This document shows positions 1 through 5,690 of a stretch of 6,506 nucleotides of DNA, in pieces. The position numbers were made by a program, and so were the translations under genes. Source of the DNA: Anaerolineaceae bacterium UBA5311. Its GTDB lineage: Bacteria > Chloroflexota > Anaerolineae > Anaerolineales > Anaerolineaceae. Every line of letters begins with the position of its first letter. The first letter of the stretch is position 1. Location of the stretch: assembly GCA_002411175.1 (NCBI GenBank), contig DHRN01000105.1, positions 1 to 6,506 of the forward strand, written 5' to 3'. The notes below the pieces were generated by a model. The model searched no databases and was not told where the DNA came from. It was given only the letters and a program-made list of their open reading frames with translations.

Positions 1-537
1 AATGAATATCTGGCAGACTCAGTCGATTCGGCGACAATCGTTCCAAACGACCCAAGAAACCTGGACGGTTTGCGCGACTATCTGGAAGAGAGCGGTTATA
101 GCCAGGTTGGCATCATCCGCAGCAACCGCCTGGCGGTGGTGATCGAAGACAAAGCCCTGGCAGACGGTTTGCTCTCGATCCAGCAGCACCTGTCATTTTT
201 AAACTTCATCATCCCGATCATGCTGCTGCTTTCGGGAGTGATCGCTTTTATCCTGTCCTACCTGCTCACACGCAACCGGCTGCCCGAATTTGCCGTGATG
301 CGCAGCCTGGGGGCGCGGAAGATCCAGGTATACCTGGCGTTCTTCCTCGAGCAGCTGTTCCTGCTGCTGATCGGCATTTTGCCAATCGCGGTGGCGCTGC
401 TTGTTCGTCCGGAATGGCTGCCAGCGGTGCAGCAAAATTTGTTGTTATTTATTGGAATTTACATGTTCGGCATCGTGATTGCAATCGGGCTGATGGGGCG
501 CTCGAAGGTGCTCGATATTTTGTTTACGAAAGAATAG
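1..537 (+). CDS. ABC transporter permease, FtsX/MacB type, C-terminal part (5' end outside window)
   Basis: The frame is open from the first base, so this is the last 178 residues of a longer protein that begins upstream of the window. Residues 1-60 are a soluble, extracytoplasmic-type segment. Three hydrophobic segments follow at about 64-89, 110-135 and 147-165. Between the first two lies a cytoplasmic loop containing RLPEFAVMRSLGARK (93-107). This matches the loop of FtsX/MacB/LolC-type permeases (family consensus E-x-A-x-x-R-x-x-GA), which couples to the ATPase. This is the usual C-terminal half of that fold. The gene stops 7 bases before an ATP-binding protein of the matching LolD/MacB class, so the two almost certainly form one transporter in one operon. 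Such systems export lipoproteins, peptides or drugs, or do mechanical work on the envelope. The substrate cannot be read from this fragment. The family call is firm; the specific role is unknown. Confidence 0.8.
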   Translation, partial: NEYLADSVDSATIVPNDPRNLDGLRDYLEESGYSQVGIIRSNRLAVVIEDKALADGLLSIQQHLSFLNFIIPIMLLLSGVIAFILSYLLTRNRLPEFAVMRSLGARKIQVYLAFFLEQLFLLLIGILPIAVALLVRPEWLPAVQQNLLLFIGIYMFGIVIAIGLMGRSKVLDILFTKE

Positions 538-544
538 AAGTGCC

Positions 545-1252
545 ATGGAAGAAAAAACACTTAAAGAACCAATCCTAAGGCTCGACAACGTTTGTTACCA
601 ATACCGTAATAAATACCAGTCCGTCGACGCGGTCAAGGGCGCTACGGCTGAATTTTATGAGGGCAATACGTATGCGGTTATCGGCAAATCCGGCTCTGGC
701 AAGTCGACACTGCTGTCGCTGATTGCCGGGCTGGCGCTGCCCACTGATGGGCAGGTGCTTTATCGCGGCGTTCCCACAGACGATTTTGACCTTGATAAGT
801 ATCGCCGCACCAACGTCGCGGTGGTCTACCAGAGCTTTAACCTGTTTCCGCTGATGACCTGCCTTGAGAATGTCTGTTTCCCGCTTGAGCTTTTGGGCAA
901 TTCTCCCAAAGATGCGGCAGTAATCGCCAAAGAATATATTCAGCATGTCAACCTGCCCGAGTCGGTTGGCAAACGCTTCCCCAACATGATTTCGGGGGGT
1001 GAGAAACAGCGCGTTGGTATCGCCCGGGCGCTGGCATCGGGCGCGAAGATTATCCTGGCTGATGAACCAACAGGGAACCTGGATGTCGCCAACGGCGAGA
1101 AGATCGTCCAGCTGCTTTGCGACCTCGCGCATAATGACAACTATACCGTAATCATCGTCACGCACGATATGAGTATTACCCAGGTTGTGGATGATGTCCT
1201 GCAAATGAGCGACGGCTATTTGCTCCCGCTGGTAGCGGAGGGGTGTGATTAA
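545..1252 (+). CDS. ABC transporter ATP-binding protein, LolD/MacB family
   Basis: This 235-residue cytoplasmic ATPase subunit has a complete ABC motif set: Walker A GKSGSGKST (47-55), Q-loop glutamine Q96 in VVYQSFNLFP, signature ISGGEKQR (149-156), Walker B IILADEPTGNLD (169-180) with catalytic E174, and switch histidine H207 in IVTHD. The QSFNLFP and LADEPTGNLD wording and the length (about 220-240 residues) are typical of the LolD/MacB/FtsE-like group that pairs with FtsX-type permeases. The gene directly upstream, 7 bases away, encodes such a permease. ATP hydrolysis by a dimer of this protein would drive that permease. The start is the first ATG after the permease stop, with a weak AGAAG purine stretch 4 bases before it; translational coupling to the permease is likely. 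The N-terminal segment ILRLDNVCYQYRN is a normal first strand and A-loop region, so nothing is missing. The substrate is unknown. Confidence 0.9.
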   Translation: MEEKTLKEPILRLDNVCYQYRNKYQSVDAVKGATAEFYEGNTYAVIGKSGSGKSTLLSLIAGLALPTDGQVLYRGVPTDDFDLDKYRRTNVAVVYQSFNLFPLMTCLENVCFPLELLGNSPKDAAVIAKEYIQHVNLPESVGKRFPNMISGGEKQRVGIARALASGAKIILADEPTGNLDVANGEKIVQLLCDLAHNDNYTVIIVTHDMSITQVVDDVLQMSDGYLLPLVAEGCD

Positions 1253-1290
1253 TTTATAGCGACTGAGCGCTCAAAGCATGTCAGCGCAGA

Positions 1291-1614
1291 TCACTTCACA
1301 AAGCGGTCGATCGCGTCATTGAGCGCCTGGATGGTTTCTTCATCGCCCTGTTCCACAGCTTCCACGATACAGTGGCTGATGTGATTTTTCAGAACAACCT
1401 TGCCCGTGTTATTAATCGCTGAGCGCACTGCCGCCAGCTGGATCAGAATCTGGCTGCAATCATCGCTATTGTCAACCATGCGCTTAATCGACTCGAGGTG
1501 CCCAATCGCCCTTGAAAGCCGGTTGATGACCGCTTTTTTCTCGGCATCGCTGTGCACGTGGCGGTGTGGGCTTTGGGTTTGGCGGTGGGTATGGTCGTTT
1601 TGATCGTGGCTCAT
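1291..1614 (-). CDS. CsoR/RcnR-family metal-sensing transcriptional repressor
   Basis: This 107-residue all-helical DNA-binding protein belongs to the DUF156 (CsoR/RcnR/FrmR) family. The core reads INRLSRAIGHLESIKRMV (30-47), DDCSQILIQLAAVRSAIN (51-68), then LKNHISHCIVEAV (75-87). The metal-site residues C53, H78 and C82 have spacings of 25 and 4, the same as the Cu(I) site C36-H61-C65 of Mycobacterium CsoR. The N-terminal tail is histidine-rich (H3, H8, H10, H17, H19, H21) and could add a fourth ligand, as in Ni(II) sensors of the family. Family members repress metal-efflux genes, and often themselves, until metal binds. Copper or nickel is therefore likely, but the metal cannot be fixed from sequence; the FrmR (formaldehyde) type is less likely. 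A good Shine-Dalgarno TGAGGT lies 4 bases upstream of the ATG. No metal transporter is in the window; the neighbour is a convergent ABC operon ending 38 bases away. Confidence 0.92.
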   Translation of the reverse strand: MSHDQNDHTHRQTQSPHRHVHSDAEKKAVINRLSRAIGHLESIKRMVDNSDDCSQILIQLAAVRSAINNTGKVVLKNHISHCIVEAVEQGDEETIQALNDAIDRFVK

Positions 1615-1671
1615 AAAAACCTCAGAGATTTGATTTGTTTCTTCTTGTCTAAATTTACCACAGCCTGACCA

Positions 1672-1691
1672 GTTATTCTAACCCACATAAC
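1672..1691 (-). promoter_or_regulatory. Possible promoter/operator of the CsoR-family gene
   Basis: On the minus strand a -10-like TAGAAT (1675-1680) sits about 60 bases upstream of the repressor ATG. It overlaps a short inverted repeat GTTAT-N10-ATAAC (1672-1691). CsoR-family repressors often regulate their own genes, so an operator over the -10 would make sense. However, I see no good -35 box, and the repeat lacks the G/C tract typical of known CsoR/RcnR operators. Treat as a weak candidate. Confidence 0.2.
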
Positions 1692-1734
1692 AGCGTGTGC
1701 AGGGGACCGTTGCCATGCCGTCCCGCGAGAAACC

Positions 1735-2009
1735 GTAGGGCGAGACGTCTGTACCGGCGAAGTCGGTATTGGAGGTGCCGGATATTTTGATTAACAAAAG
1801 TGTACTGCGGCTCCAATCCGCCGATGCGTGGTGATTATTGATATCGGCGAGCGGAAGGGGACAAGCCCCTTCCCTACAAAAAATCTGTCATTGCGAGTAG
1901 AGAACTGACCTGCCTGTTGCAATTGATGAGTGATTATTAATAACGGCGGATTGAGGAGGGACAAAATCACCGGTATTCCAACACTACAAGCTCCTCAATC
2001 TCGCCCTAC
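1735..2009. repeat. MITE-like intergenic element with inverted ends and nested hairpins
   Basis: GTAGGGCGAGA at 1735-1745 and its exact reverse complement TCTCGCCCTAC at 1999-2009 bound 275 bases without a gene. Inside are three further inverted repeats: CGG(t)ATTGGAG (1764-1774) with CTCCAATCCG (1811-1820), a perfect 8-bp hairpin at 1853-1873, and a perfect 10-bp pair GATTGAGGAG (1949-1958) / CTCCTCAATC (1991-2000). The segments starting at 1831 and 1930 are also imperfect direct repeats of about 35 bases (gtgattatt..cggcg..gggacaa). TGTCATTGCGAG at 1886-1897 resembles the end of another common intergenic palindrome. No transposase frame is present and I see no clear target duplication. The element ends 20 bases from the stop of the exporter gene. 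The repeats are visible directly; the MITE interpretation is inference. Confidence 0.5.
1853..1873. repeat. Perfect 8-bp hairpin inside the MITE-like element
   Basis: GGAAGGGG, loop ACAAG, CCCCTTCC. It is followed on the + strand by an A-run and on neither strand by a T-run at the stem, so it does not look like an intrinsic terminator. It more likely belongs to the surrounding palindromic repeat. Confidence 0.55.
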
Positions 2010-2029
2010 AGAATTACGGAACCCAGCTC

Positions 2030-3637
2030 CTATTCTCTATGTCCTGTTCCCTGAGGGCTCAGGTTAATAACCTGGTCAAAGAGGGTGAGAACAGCAGGGT
2101 CATATTCGTGGGTCACCATGATCACGGTCACACTTTCCATTGCGGTGATGTTTTCGATAATCTTTGCCGCGCTTTTGTGGTCGAGGTTGGCAGAAGGCTC
2201 GTCCAAAACCAGGATGCGGTCTTCCACCCCAGCCATGAGCGCTCTCGCCAAAACGATTCGCTGCTTTTCACCACCAGATACGCGGCTCTTGTCGCTTATC
2301 CGCCGCTCAATGCCCCCCTCGCCCAAAAGCAGCTCTTCGAGCAGTGAGTGCCTCAAAACTGCCGGCAATCTCTCCTTGGGGCATTCTTCCGCGTAAAAAC
2401 AGATGTTGTTCAGGATGCTGTCGGTAAAAAGATACGGGTCCTGGGGAACCACCCTGAAGAGTTGGCGGCGCAATTTCGGGTTAATTTGACCAATATCCCG
2501 ACCATCGACTTCGATTTTGCCGGAATAATCGGTGATTTGCCCCATGATCAGCTTGAGCAGGGTCGATTTGCCGCTGCCGGTCTTGCCAATGATGGCGGCT
2601 TTGCTGTATTTTGGCAGGTACATGTCCAAACCAGACACGGCGTCCTGCGTGCTTTCCGGATAGGCATAAGTCAGCCCGGTTATCTGAATTGCGTGCTCAA
2701 ATCTAATCGTTTCGCTTTCGTATTCCGGTATTTCGGGCAAATTCTCATATTTCGCTTTGATCACCTTTGCCGAATTGAGCTCGTTTAGCGCCGTGGCGAT
2801 ATCGCCCAGCGGGATTACGATATTATGGATTAGCTGAATAACCGCCATCATTGTGCCAAGGGTTACCTGTCCCTGGATGGTCAGGATGGTGCTGAGGGTG
2901 ATGATCATCAAGAAGGAAAAGTCGGTCAGTGAATAGGACAACCGCGAACTATTAAAAACTGCCAGGCGGCTGCGTTTTCGGCTGTTTTCAAGGCGGCTGT
3001 TCCGTTCGGAGTGCATGTGTCTGAAGGGCGCCTGCCTGCCATAAGCCAGCACCTCTTCCCTGCCCAAAAGGCTTTCGTTGACAAAGTCGAGATACGCTTT
3101 GCCTTCTTCGCTATATCGCTTGCCCAGCATTGCCAGCTTTCCTTTATAAAGATAAGGCACCAGCAGCGGCAGGAGGGAGGTGGCGAAAGCAACGATGAAG
3201 AGTAGCCAGTTCAGGTAGATCACCGCGACCAACGAGAGCAAGAACGAGATGATGCTCGCCATCAAAAAGATCTGGTTGAAATAAAAGCTGTTAAAAAGCA
3301 GGTCGGCATCGACCGAAAAAGCCGAAAGCTCCTGCTTGATATCCTCCTGGATGTCCAGTTTTTCCATCAGGTGGGCAAAGTAGCGGTCTTTCAGACCGCG
3401 GATGCCCTCGGTAGCATAAGTCATCCCAAAAAATCTGCCCGCGATGCGCGTCAGATAATTTACCACAATCAGGAGCAGAGCAAGCGGTAAAAGATGCCGA
3501 AGCTGATCCAAAGAGCGGGAAACGCTCGTATCCACGATCGCCTTTAATACCAGTGCCGAAGCGATATCCCCGGCTGTCGAAAACAGCATGAAGACCCCGC
3601 TAAGGAGAAAGTTGTGTTTATGAGACTTTTCAGGCAT
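2030..3637 (-). CDS. ABC exporter half-transporter, fused membrane and ATPase domains
   Basis: The protein has 535 residues. The N-terminal half is a type I exporter membrane domain with hydrophobic segments at about 11-33, 47-62, 122-142, 144-162, 239-255 and 260-282. The segment FVNESLLGREEVLAYGRQ (185-202) is typical of a cytoplasmic coupling loop. The C-terminal half is a complete ATPase: A-loop Y326, Walker A GKTGSGKST (351-359), Q399 in VVPQDPYLF, signature VSGGEKQR (453-460), Walker B ILVLDEPSANLD (475-486) with E480, and switch H510 in MVTHE. Members work as homo- or heterodimers in the cytoplasmic membrane and export lipids, peptides, drugs or siderophores. The substrate is not evident. 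It is slightly short for the class (usually 570-600) because the N-terminal lead before the first helix is brief, but all motifs are intact. No partner half-transporter lies beside it, so a homodimer is the simplest guess. An in-frame stop at 3662-3664 excludes a longer start. There is no Shine-Dalgarno. Confidence 0.92.
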   Translation of the reverse strand: MPEKSHKHNFLLSGVFMLFSTAGDIASALVLKAIVDTSVSRSLDQLRHLLPLALLLIVVNYLTRIAGRFFGMTYATEGIRGLKDRYFAHLMEKLDIQEDIKQELSAFSVDADLLFNSFYFNQIFLMASIISFLLSLVAVIYLNWLLFIVAFATSLLPLLVPYLYKGKLAMLGKRYSEEGKAYLDFVNESLLGREEVLAYGRQAPFRHMHSERNSRLENSRKRSRLAVFNSSRLSYSLTDFSFLMIITLSTILTIQGQVTLGTMMAVIQLIHNIVIPLGDIATALNELNSAKVIKAKYENLPEIPEYESETIRFEHAIQITGLTYAYPESTQDAVSGLDMYLPKYSKAAIIGKTGSGKSTLLKLIMGQITDYSGKIEVDGRDIGQINPKLRRQLFRVVPQDPYLFTDSILNNICFYAEECPKERLPAVLRHSLLEELLLGEGGIERRISDKSRVSGGEKQRIVLARALMAGVEDRILVLDEPSANLDHKSAAKIIENITAMESVTVIMVTHEYDPAVLTLFDQVINLSPQGTGHRE

Positions 3638-3643
3638 TTTTGA

Positions 3644-3649
3644 ATTATA
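3644..3649 (-). promoter_or_regulatory. -10 box TATAAT, probably giving a leaderless exporter mRNA
   Basis: A perfect TATAAT on the minus strand is followed by TCAAAA and then the ATG at 3637. With the usual 6-7 base distance from -10 to start site, transcription would begin at or next to the A of the ATG. The lack of any Shine-Dalgarno upstream of this ATG agrees with that. No good -35 box is at 16-18 bases; TTGATA lies too close (13). The box is seen directly; its use as a promoter is inference. Confidence 0.4.
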
Positions 3650-3683
3650 ACGTCTTTCATTTTATCAATCTGAAGGAAAGGGT

Positions 3684-3782
3684 ATTGCCAACCTGAACGA
3701 AGTGACACATAGTGTACTTCGTAAGGATCTTACCCTTCCAACCGACAATATCCTTCGCAAAAGAGGTTCAGGATGACAAACA
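3684..3782. repeat. Palindromic intergenic repeat, left copy (full unit)
   Basis: The unit runs from an imperfect left end ATTGCCAACCTGAACGAAG to a right end GGTTCAGGATGACA. The ends pair through CCTGAAC (3692-3698) and GTTCAGG (3766-3772), and an inner pair is GGAA(a)GGGTA / TACCCTTCC. Segment 3698-3735 matches the reverse complement of 5105-5142 at 35 of 38 positions. Segment 3748-3781 matches the reverse complement of 5159-5192 at 30 of 34. It has the form of a non-autonomous mobile palindrome (REP/MITE-like). No coding potential is seen. Confidence 0.7.
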
Positions 3783-3967
3783 AAAGAATAAGAGATTAAA
3801 AGCAGGCTGCCGCGCCCCCTTATCGTAAGTCAAAAGTTCCTGCCATTCGCATAACGGGGACTCATGGTGACGGGGAAGAGAACGACAATCTTAAGAGTGA
3901 TATCCAACGCTTTTCACTGTCTCTGCTTATAAGTAAAACTGCTCCGGTCGGTTACACTTAACTCACC
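3783..3967. other. Upstream spacer of the glycerate kinase gene
   Basis: These 185 bases hold no convincing gene; the only small + frame (3864-3932, 22 codons) lacks support. Possible -10 boxes for the downstream gene are TTATAA preceded by TGC (3924-3932, an extended -10 form) and TACACT (3953-3958), the latter only 9 bases before the ATG. Neither has a good -35 box, so the promoter remains undecided. Confidence 0.3.
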
Positions 3968-5089
3968 ATGAAAAAAATGATTATCGCAACCGATTCGTTC
4001 AAAGGCTCACTGAGCGCGGCTGAAGCCTGCCAGATTATCGCGCGCGAAGCCCGCCTGCTGTTTCCAGGGGCTGAGGTGCTTGAACTGCCAATCGCGGATG
4101 GGGGTGAAGGTTTGGTGGCGGTTGTTTTACAAAACCTCGACGGAGAGTTGCGAACCATCCAGGTCCCTGACCCATTGGGCAGACCGGTTTGGGCTGGATA
4201 TGCCCTGTTGGAGAGTGGTGCGGCGGTGATCGAAATGGCTGCCGCAGCGGGGCTTCCGCTGTTAAGCAAAAACGAACTTGACCCCACAAAAACCAGCACG
4301 GTTGGGGTGGGGGAGCTGATTTTGGACGCGATCAAAATTGGCGCCGAACCCATTTATGTCGGATTAGGCGGCAGCGCCACGGTCGATGGAGGGGCTGGCG
4401 CAGCCAGCGCTGTTGGCATCTGCTTTTTGGACAAGTGGGGCAGGGCGGTGGTTAACGGTGGAGGTTTGGGCTCGGTTTTCAGGGTTGATCTGCAAAAATT
4501 TACTGAGTTGAACTATTCCGGAAAAATAATTTTCCTGACCGATGTCAACAATCCGCTTTGTGGCGCTGAAGGCGCGGCGGCGGTGTTCGCGCCCCAAAAG
4601 GGAGCTTCGCCAGAGCAAGTTGAGCAGCTTGAACAGGGTTTGGAACATTTGGCAAAATTGATCTCGCGTGAAAGCGGGTTGGATTTGAGTGAATTGCGCG
4701 GAATTGGCGCCGCGGGAGGGTTCGCGCTGCCATTCATCGCGTTTATGGGAGCAGAGCTGCGCGGAGGGATCGATTTTGTGCTCGATTTGATTGAATTTGA
4801 GCAGAAACTGGCGGGAACTGACCTGGTAATCACAGGAGAAGGGCGTACAGACGCTCAGAGCGCCATGGGCAAGGCAATTTCAGCGGTTGCCCGGCGCTCA
4901 CAAGCGGCTGGAGTGCCCGTAGACGTTATTTCAGGGGCGCTTGGGGATGGGGCAGAGCAAATGTTGGCGTTGGGGGTGAGCGATTTGGTGCAAGCAATGC
5001 CGGAGGGACAGGCTCTGCAAGAAGCCATGGCGAAGGCGGCTGAAAATCTGGCATCTGCCGCAAGAGGCTATTTGGCGAGGCTAATGTAG
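3968..5089 (+). CDS. glxK: Glycerate kinase, type I (GlxK/GarK family)
   Basis: This cytoplasmic 373-residue enzyme phosphorylates D-glycerate with ATP. Type I members make 2-phosphoglycerate, which enters glycolysis at enolase; glycerate comes from glyoxylate, glucarate or serine breakdown. Family motifs appear in order: ATDSFKGS (7-14), LPIADGGEG (40-48), DPTKTSTVGVGELI (105-118), GLGGSATVDGGAG (132-144), TDVNNPLCGAEGAAAVFAPQKGA (191-213, named by its ends TDVNNPLCG and FAPQKGA), and ITGEGRTDAQSAMGK (288-302). Length agrees with the roughly 380 residues of E. coli GarK/GlxK, so the gene looks complete. A TAA in frame at 3959-3961 excludes a longer start; M1 and M4 are both possible, and no Shine-Dalgarno precedes either. 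It stands alone, with no glyoxylate or sugar-acid genes nearby, and lies between copies of one palindromic repeat family. The enzyme call is firm; glxK versus garK is only a naming choice. Confidence 0.94.
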   Translation: MKKMIIATDSFKGSLSAAEACQIIAREARLLFPGAEVLELPIADGGEGLVAVVLQNLDGELRTIQVPDPLGRPVWAGYALLESGAAVIEMAAAAGLPLLSKNELDPTKTSTVGVGELILDAIKIGAEPIYVGLGGSATVDGGAGAASAVGICFLDKWGRAVVNGGGLGSVFRVDLQKFTELNYSGKIIFLTDVNNPLCGAEGAAAVFAPQKGASPEQVEQLEQGLEHLAKLISRESGLDLSELRGIGAAGGFALPFIAFMGAELRGGIDFVLDLIEFEQKLAGTDLVITGEGRTDAQSAMGKAISAVARRSQAAGVPVDVISGALGDGAEQMLALGVSDLVQAMPEGQALQEAMAKAAENLASAARGYLARLM

Positions 5090-5104
5090 TCTGTAGTTTT
5101 TGAC

Positions 5105-5154
5105 GGGTAAGCTTCTTACGAAGGACACTATGTGTCACTTCGGTCAGAATGACA
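5105..5154. repeat. Palindromic intergenic repeat, truncated copy next to the glxK stop
   Basis: This is the right-hand half of the repeat unit, ending CACTTCGGTCAGAATGACA. Bases 5105-5142 are the reverse complement of 3698-3735 with three mismatches. Its expected left half is missing, and the gene's stop codon lies only 15 bases before it. A second, complete unit follows 7 bases later in head-to-tail order. Confidence 0.7.
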
Positions 5155-5161
5155 TTAAGTT

Positions 5162-5257
5162 TGTCACCCTGAGCTTCTTTTGCGAAGGATCTTGAACTAT
5201 CAACCACAACGACTGTTCATCATAGAGTGAAGATCCTTCACTTCGTTCAGAATGACA
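5162..5257. repeat. Palindromic intergenic repeat, complete copy
   Basis: The 96-base unit is bounded by TGTCA (5162-5166) and TGACA (5253-5257). A perfect inner 10-bp pair is GAAGGATCTT (5184-5193) / AAGATCCTTC (5230-5239), and the outer CTGA and TCAG also pair. Its left end matches the reverse complement of 3748-3781 at 30 of 34 positions when counted from 5159. If transcribed it would form a long hairpin downstream of glxK, and it might protect or end that transcript, although no T-run follows. Confidence 0.75.
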
Positions 5258-5636
5258 TTCCTTCCAGCAATGTGAGTTTCAGTTGAAATGCAGCCAAACC
5301 CCTCTTATAACTATCGAGAAGTGATATTCTCATAAGTAATATTTGTTTTCGTTGAATTCATTTTACACCCCCACCCTTCCGCCAAACCACACTTCGACCT
5401 GAATTGGAACGGGTAAAAAATAATATCGTCTCATCTTGTCGCATGTGCCCAATCACAAAGAGGAACGACGCAATCTGAATGCTGCCCGGTGAAAGTCAGG
5501 TGCTTGACCAAAAAAAGTTCGCAATGACCGGTTTTAACCAATCATGAACGTTGTGAACAACCTTGAGCTGATGCCACTCTGCAATCTTTTAGTCCTGACC
5601 TTTTATCAAATCAACTAAATCCTGGTCAATGGGATC
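5258..5636. other. Spacer without a recognisable gene
   Basis: About 380 bases between the repeats and the hcp terminator. I see no frame with start, ribosome site and protein-like sequence. The one structure is CTTAT (5304-5308), GAGAA (5316-5320), TTCTC (5327-5331), ATAAG (5332-5336). This is a 10-bp stem with a 7-base bulge, followed by a moderately T-rich stretch; it might be a weak terminator for the + strand. The rest is A/T-richer than the genes and looks like decayed sequence. Confidence 0.3.
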
Positions 5637-5669
5637 AAAAAAGCTGCCAGGATAAATCACTGGCAGCTT
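5637..5669 (-). terminator. Intrinsic terminator of hcp
   Basis: On the minus strand a perfect 10-bp stem AAGCTGCCAG / CTGGCAGCTT with a 9-base loop runs into a six-T tract (two of the Ts are in the stem). It starts 21 bases after the hcp stop codon, as expected for a rho-independent terminator. Confidence 0.85.
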
Positions 5670-5690
5670 GATTTCATTTTCACTGAATAC

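Noticed and set aside
575..1204. 209-codon minus-strand open frame
   Set aside because: It lies wholly antisense to the ABC ATPase, which has every family motif; its translation resembles no protein family I recognise.
1263..1289. GC-rich inverted sequence between the convergent ABC ATPase and csoR-like genes as a bidirectional terminator
   Set aside because: The stem is only about 5 bp (GCGCT / AGCGC, plus a short GAGCGCTC palindrome) and no T-run follows on either strand.
2348..2788. 146-codon plus-strand open frame (with other open frames at 2039-2396)
   Set aside because: Antisense to the ATPase domain of the exporter; shadow frames of a well-supported gene.
3864..3932. 22-codon + strand frame beginning MVTGKR upstream of glxK
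   Set aside because: No ribosome binding site, no recognisable peptide, and it overlaps the candidate promoter region.
3698..5142. glxK as cargo of a transposon bounded by the 38-bp inverted repeats
   Set aside because: No transposase is present, no target duplication is visible, and the order of the repeat segments does not match simple terminal inverted repeats; two or more independent repeat copies explain it better.
5385..5640. Possible pseudogene on the minus strand (a frame reading KIAEWHQLKVVHNVHDWLKP between stops)
   Set aside because: The stretches between stops are 45 codons or less, with no recognisable family and no start or ribosome site; chance reading of decayed spacer is more likely.
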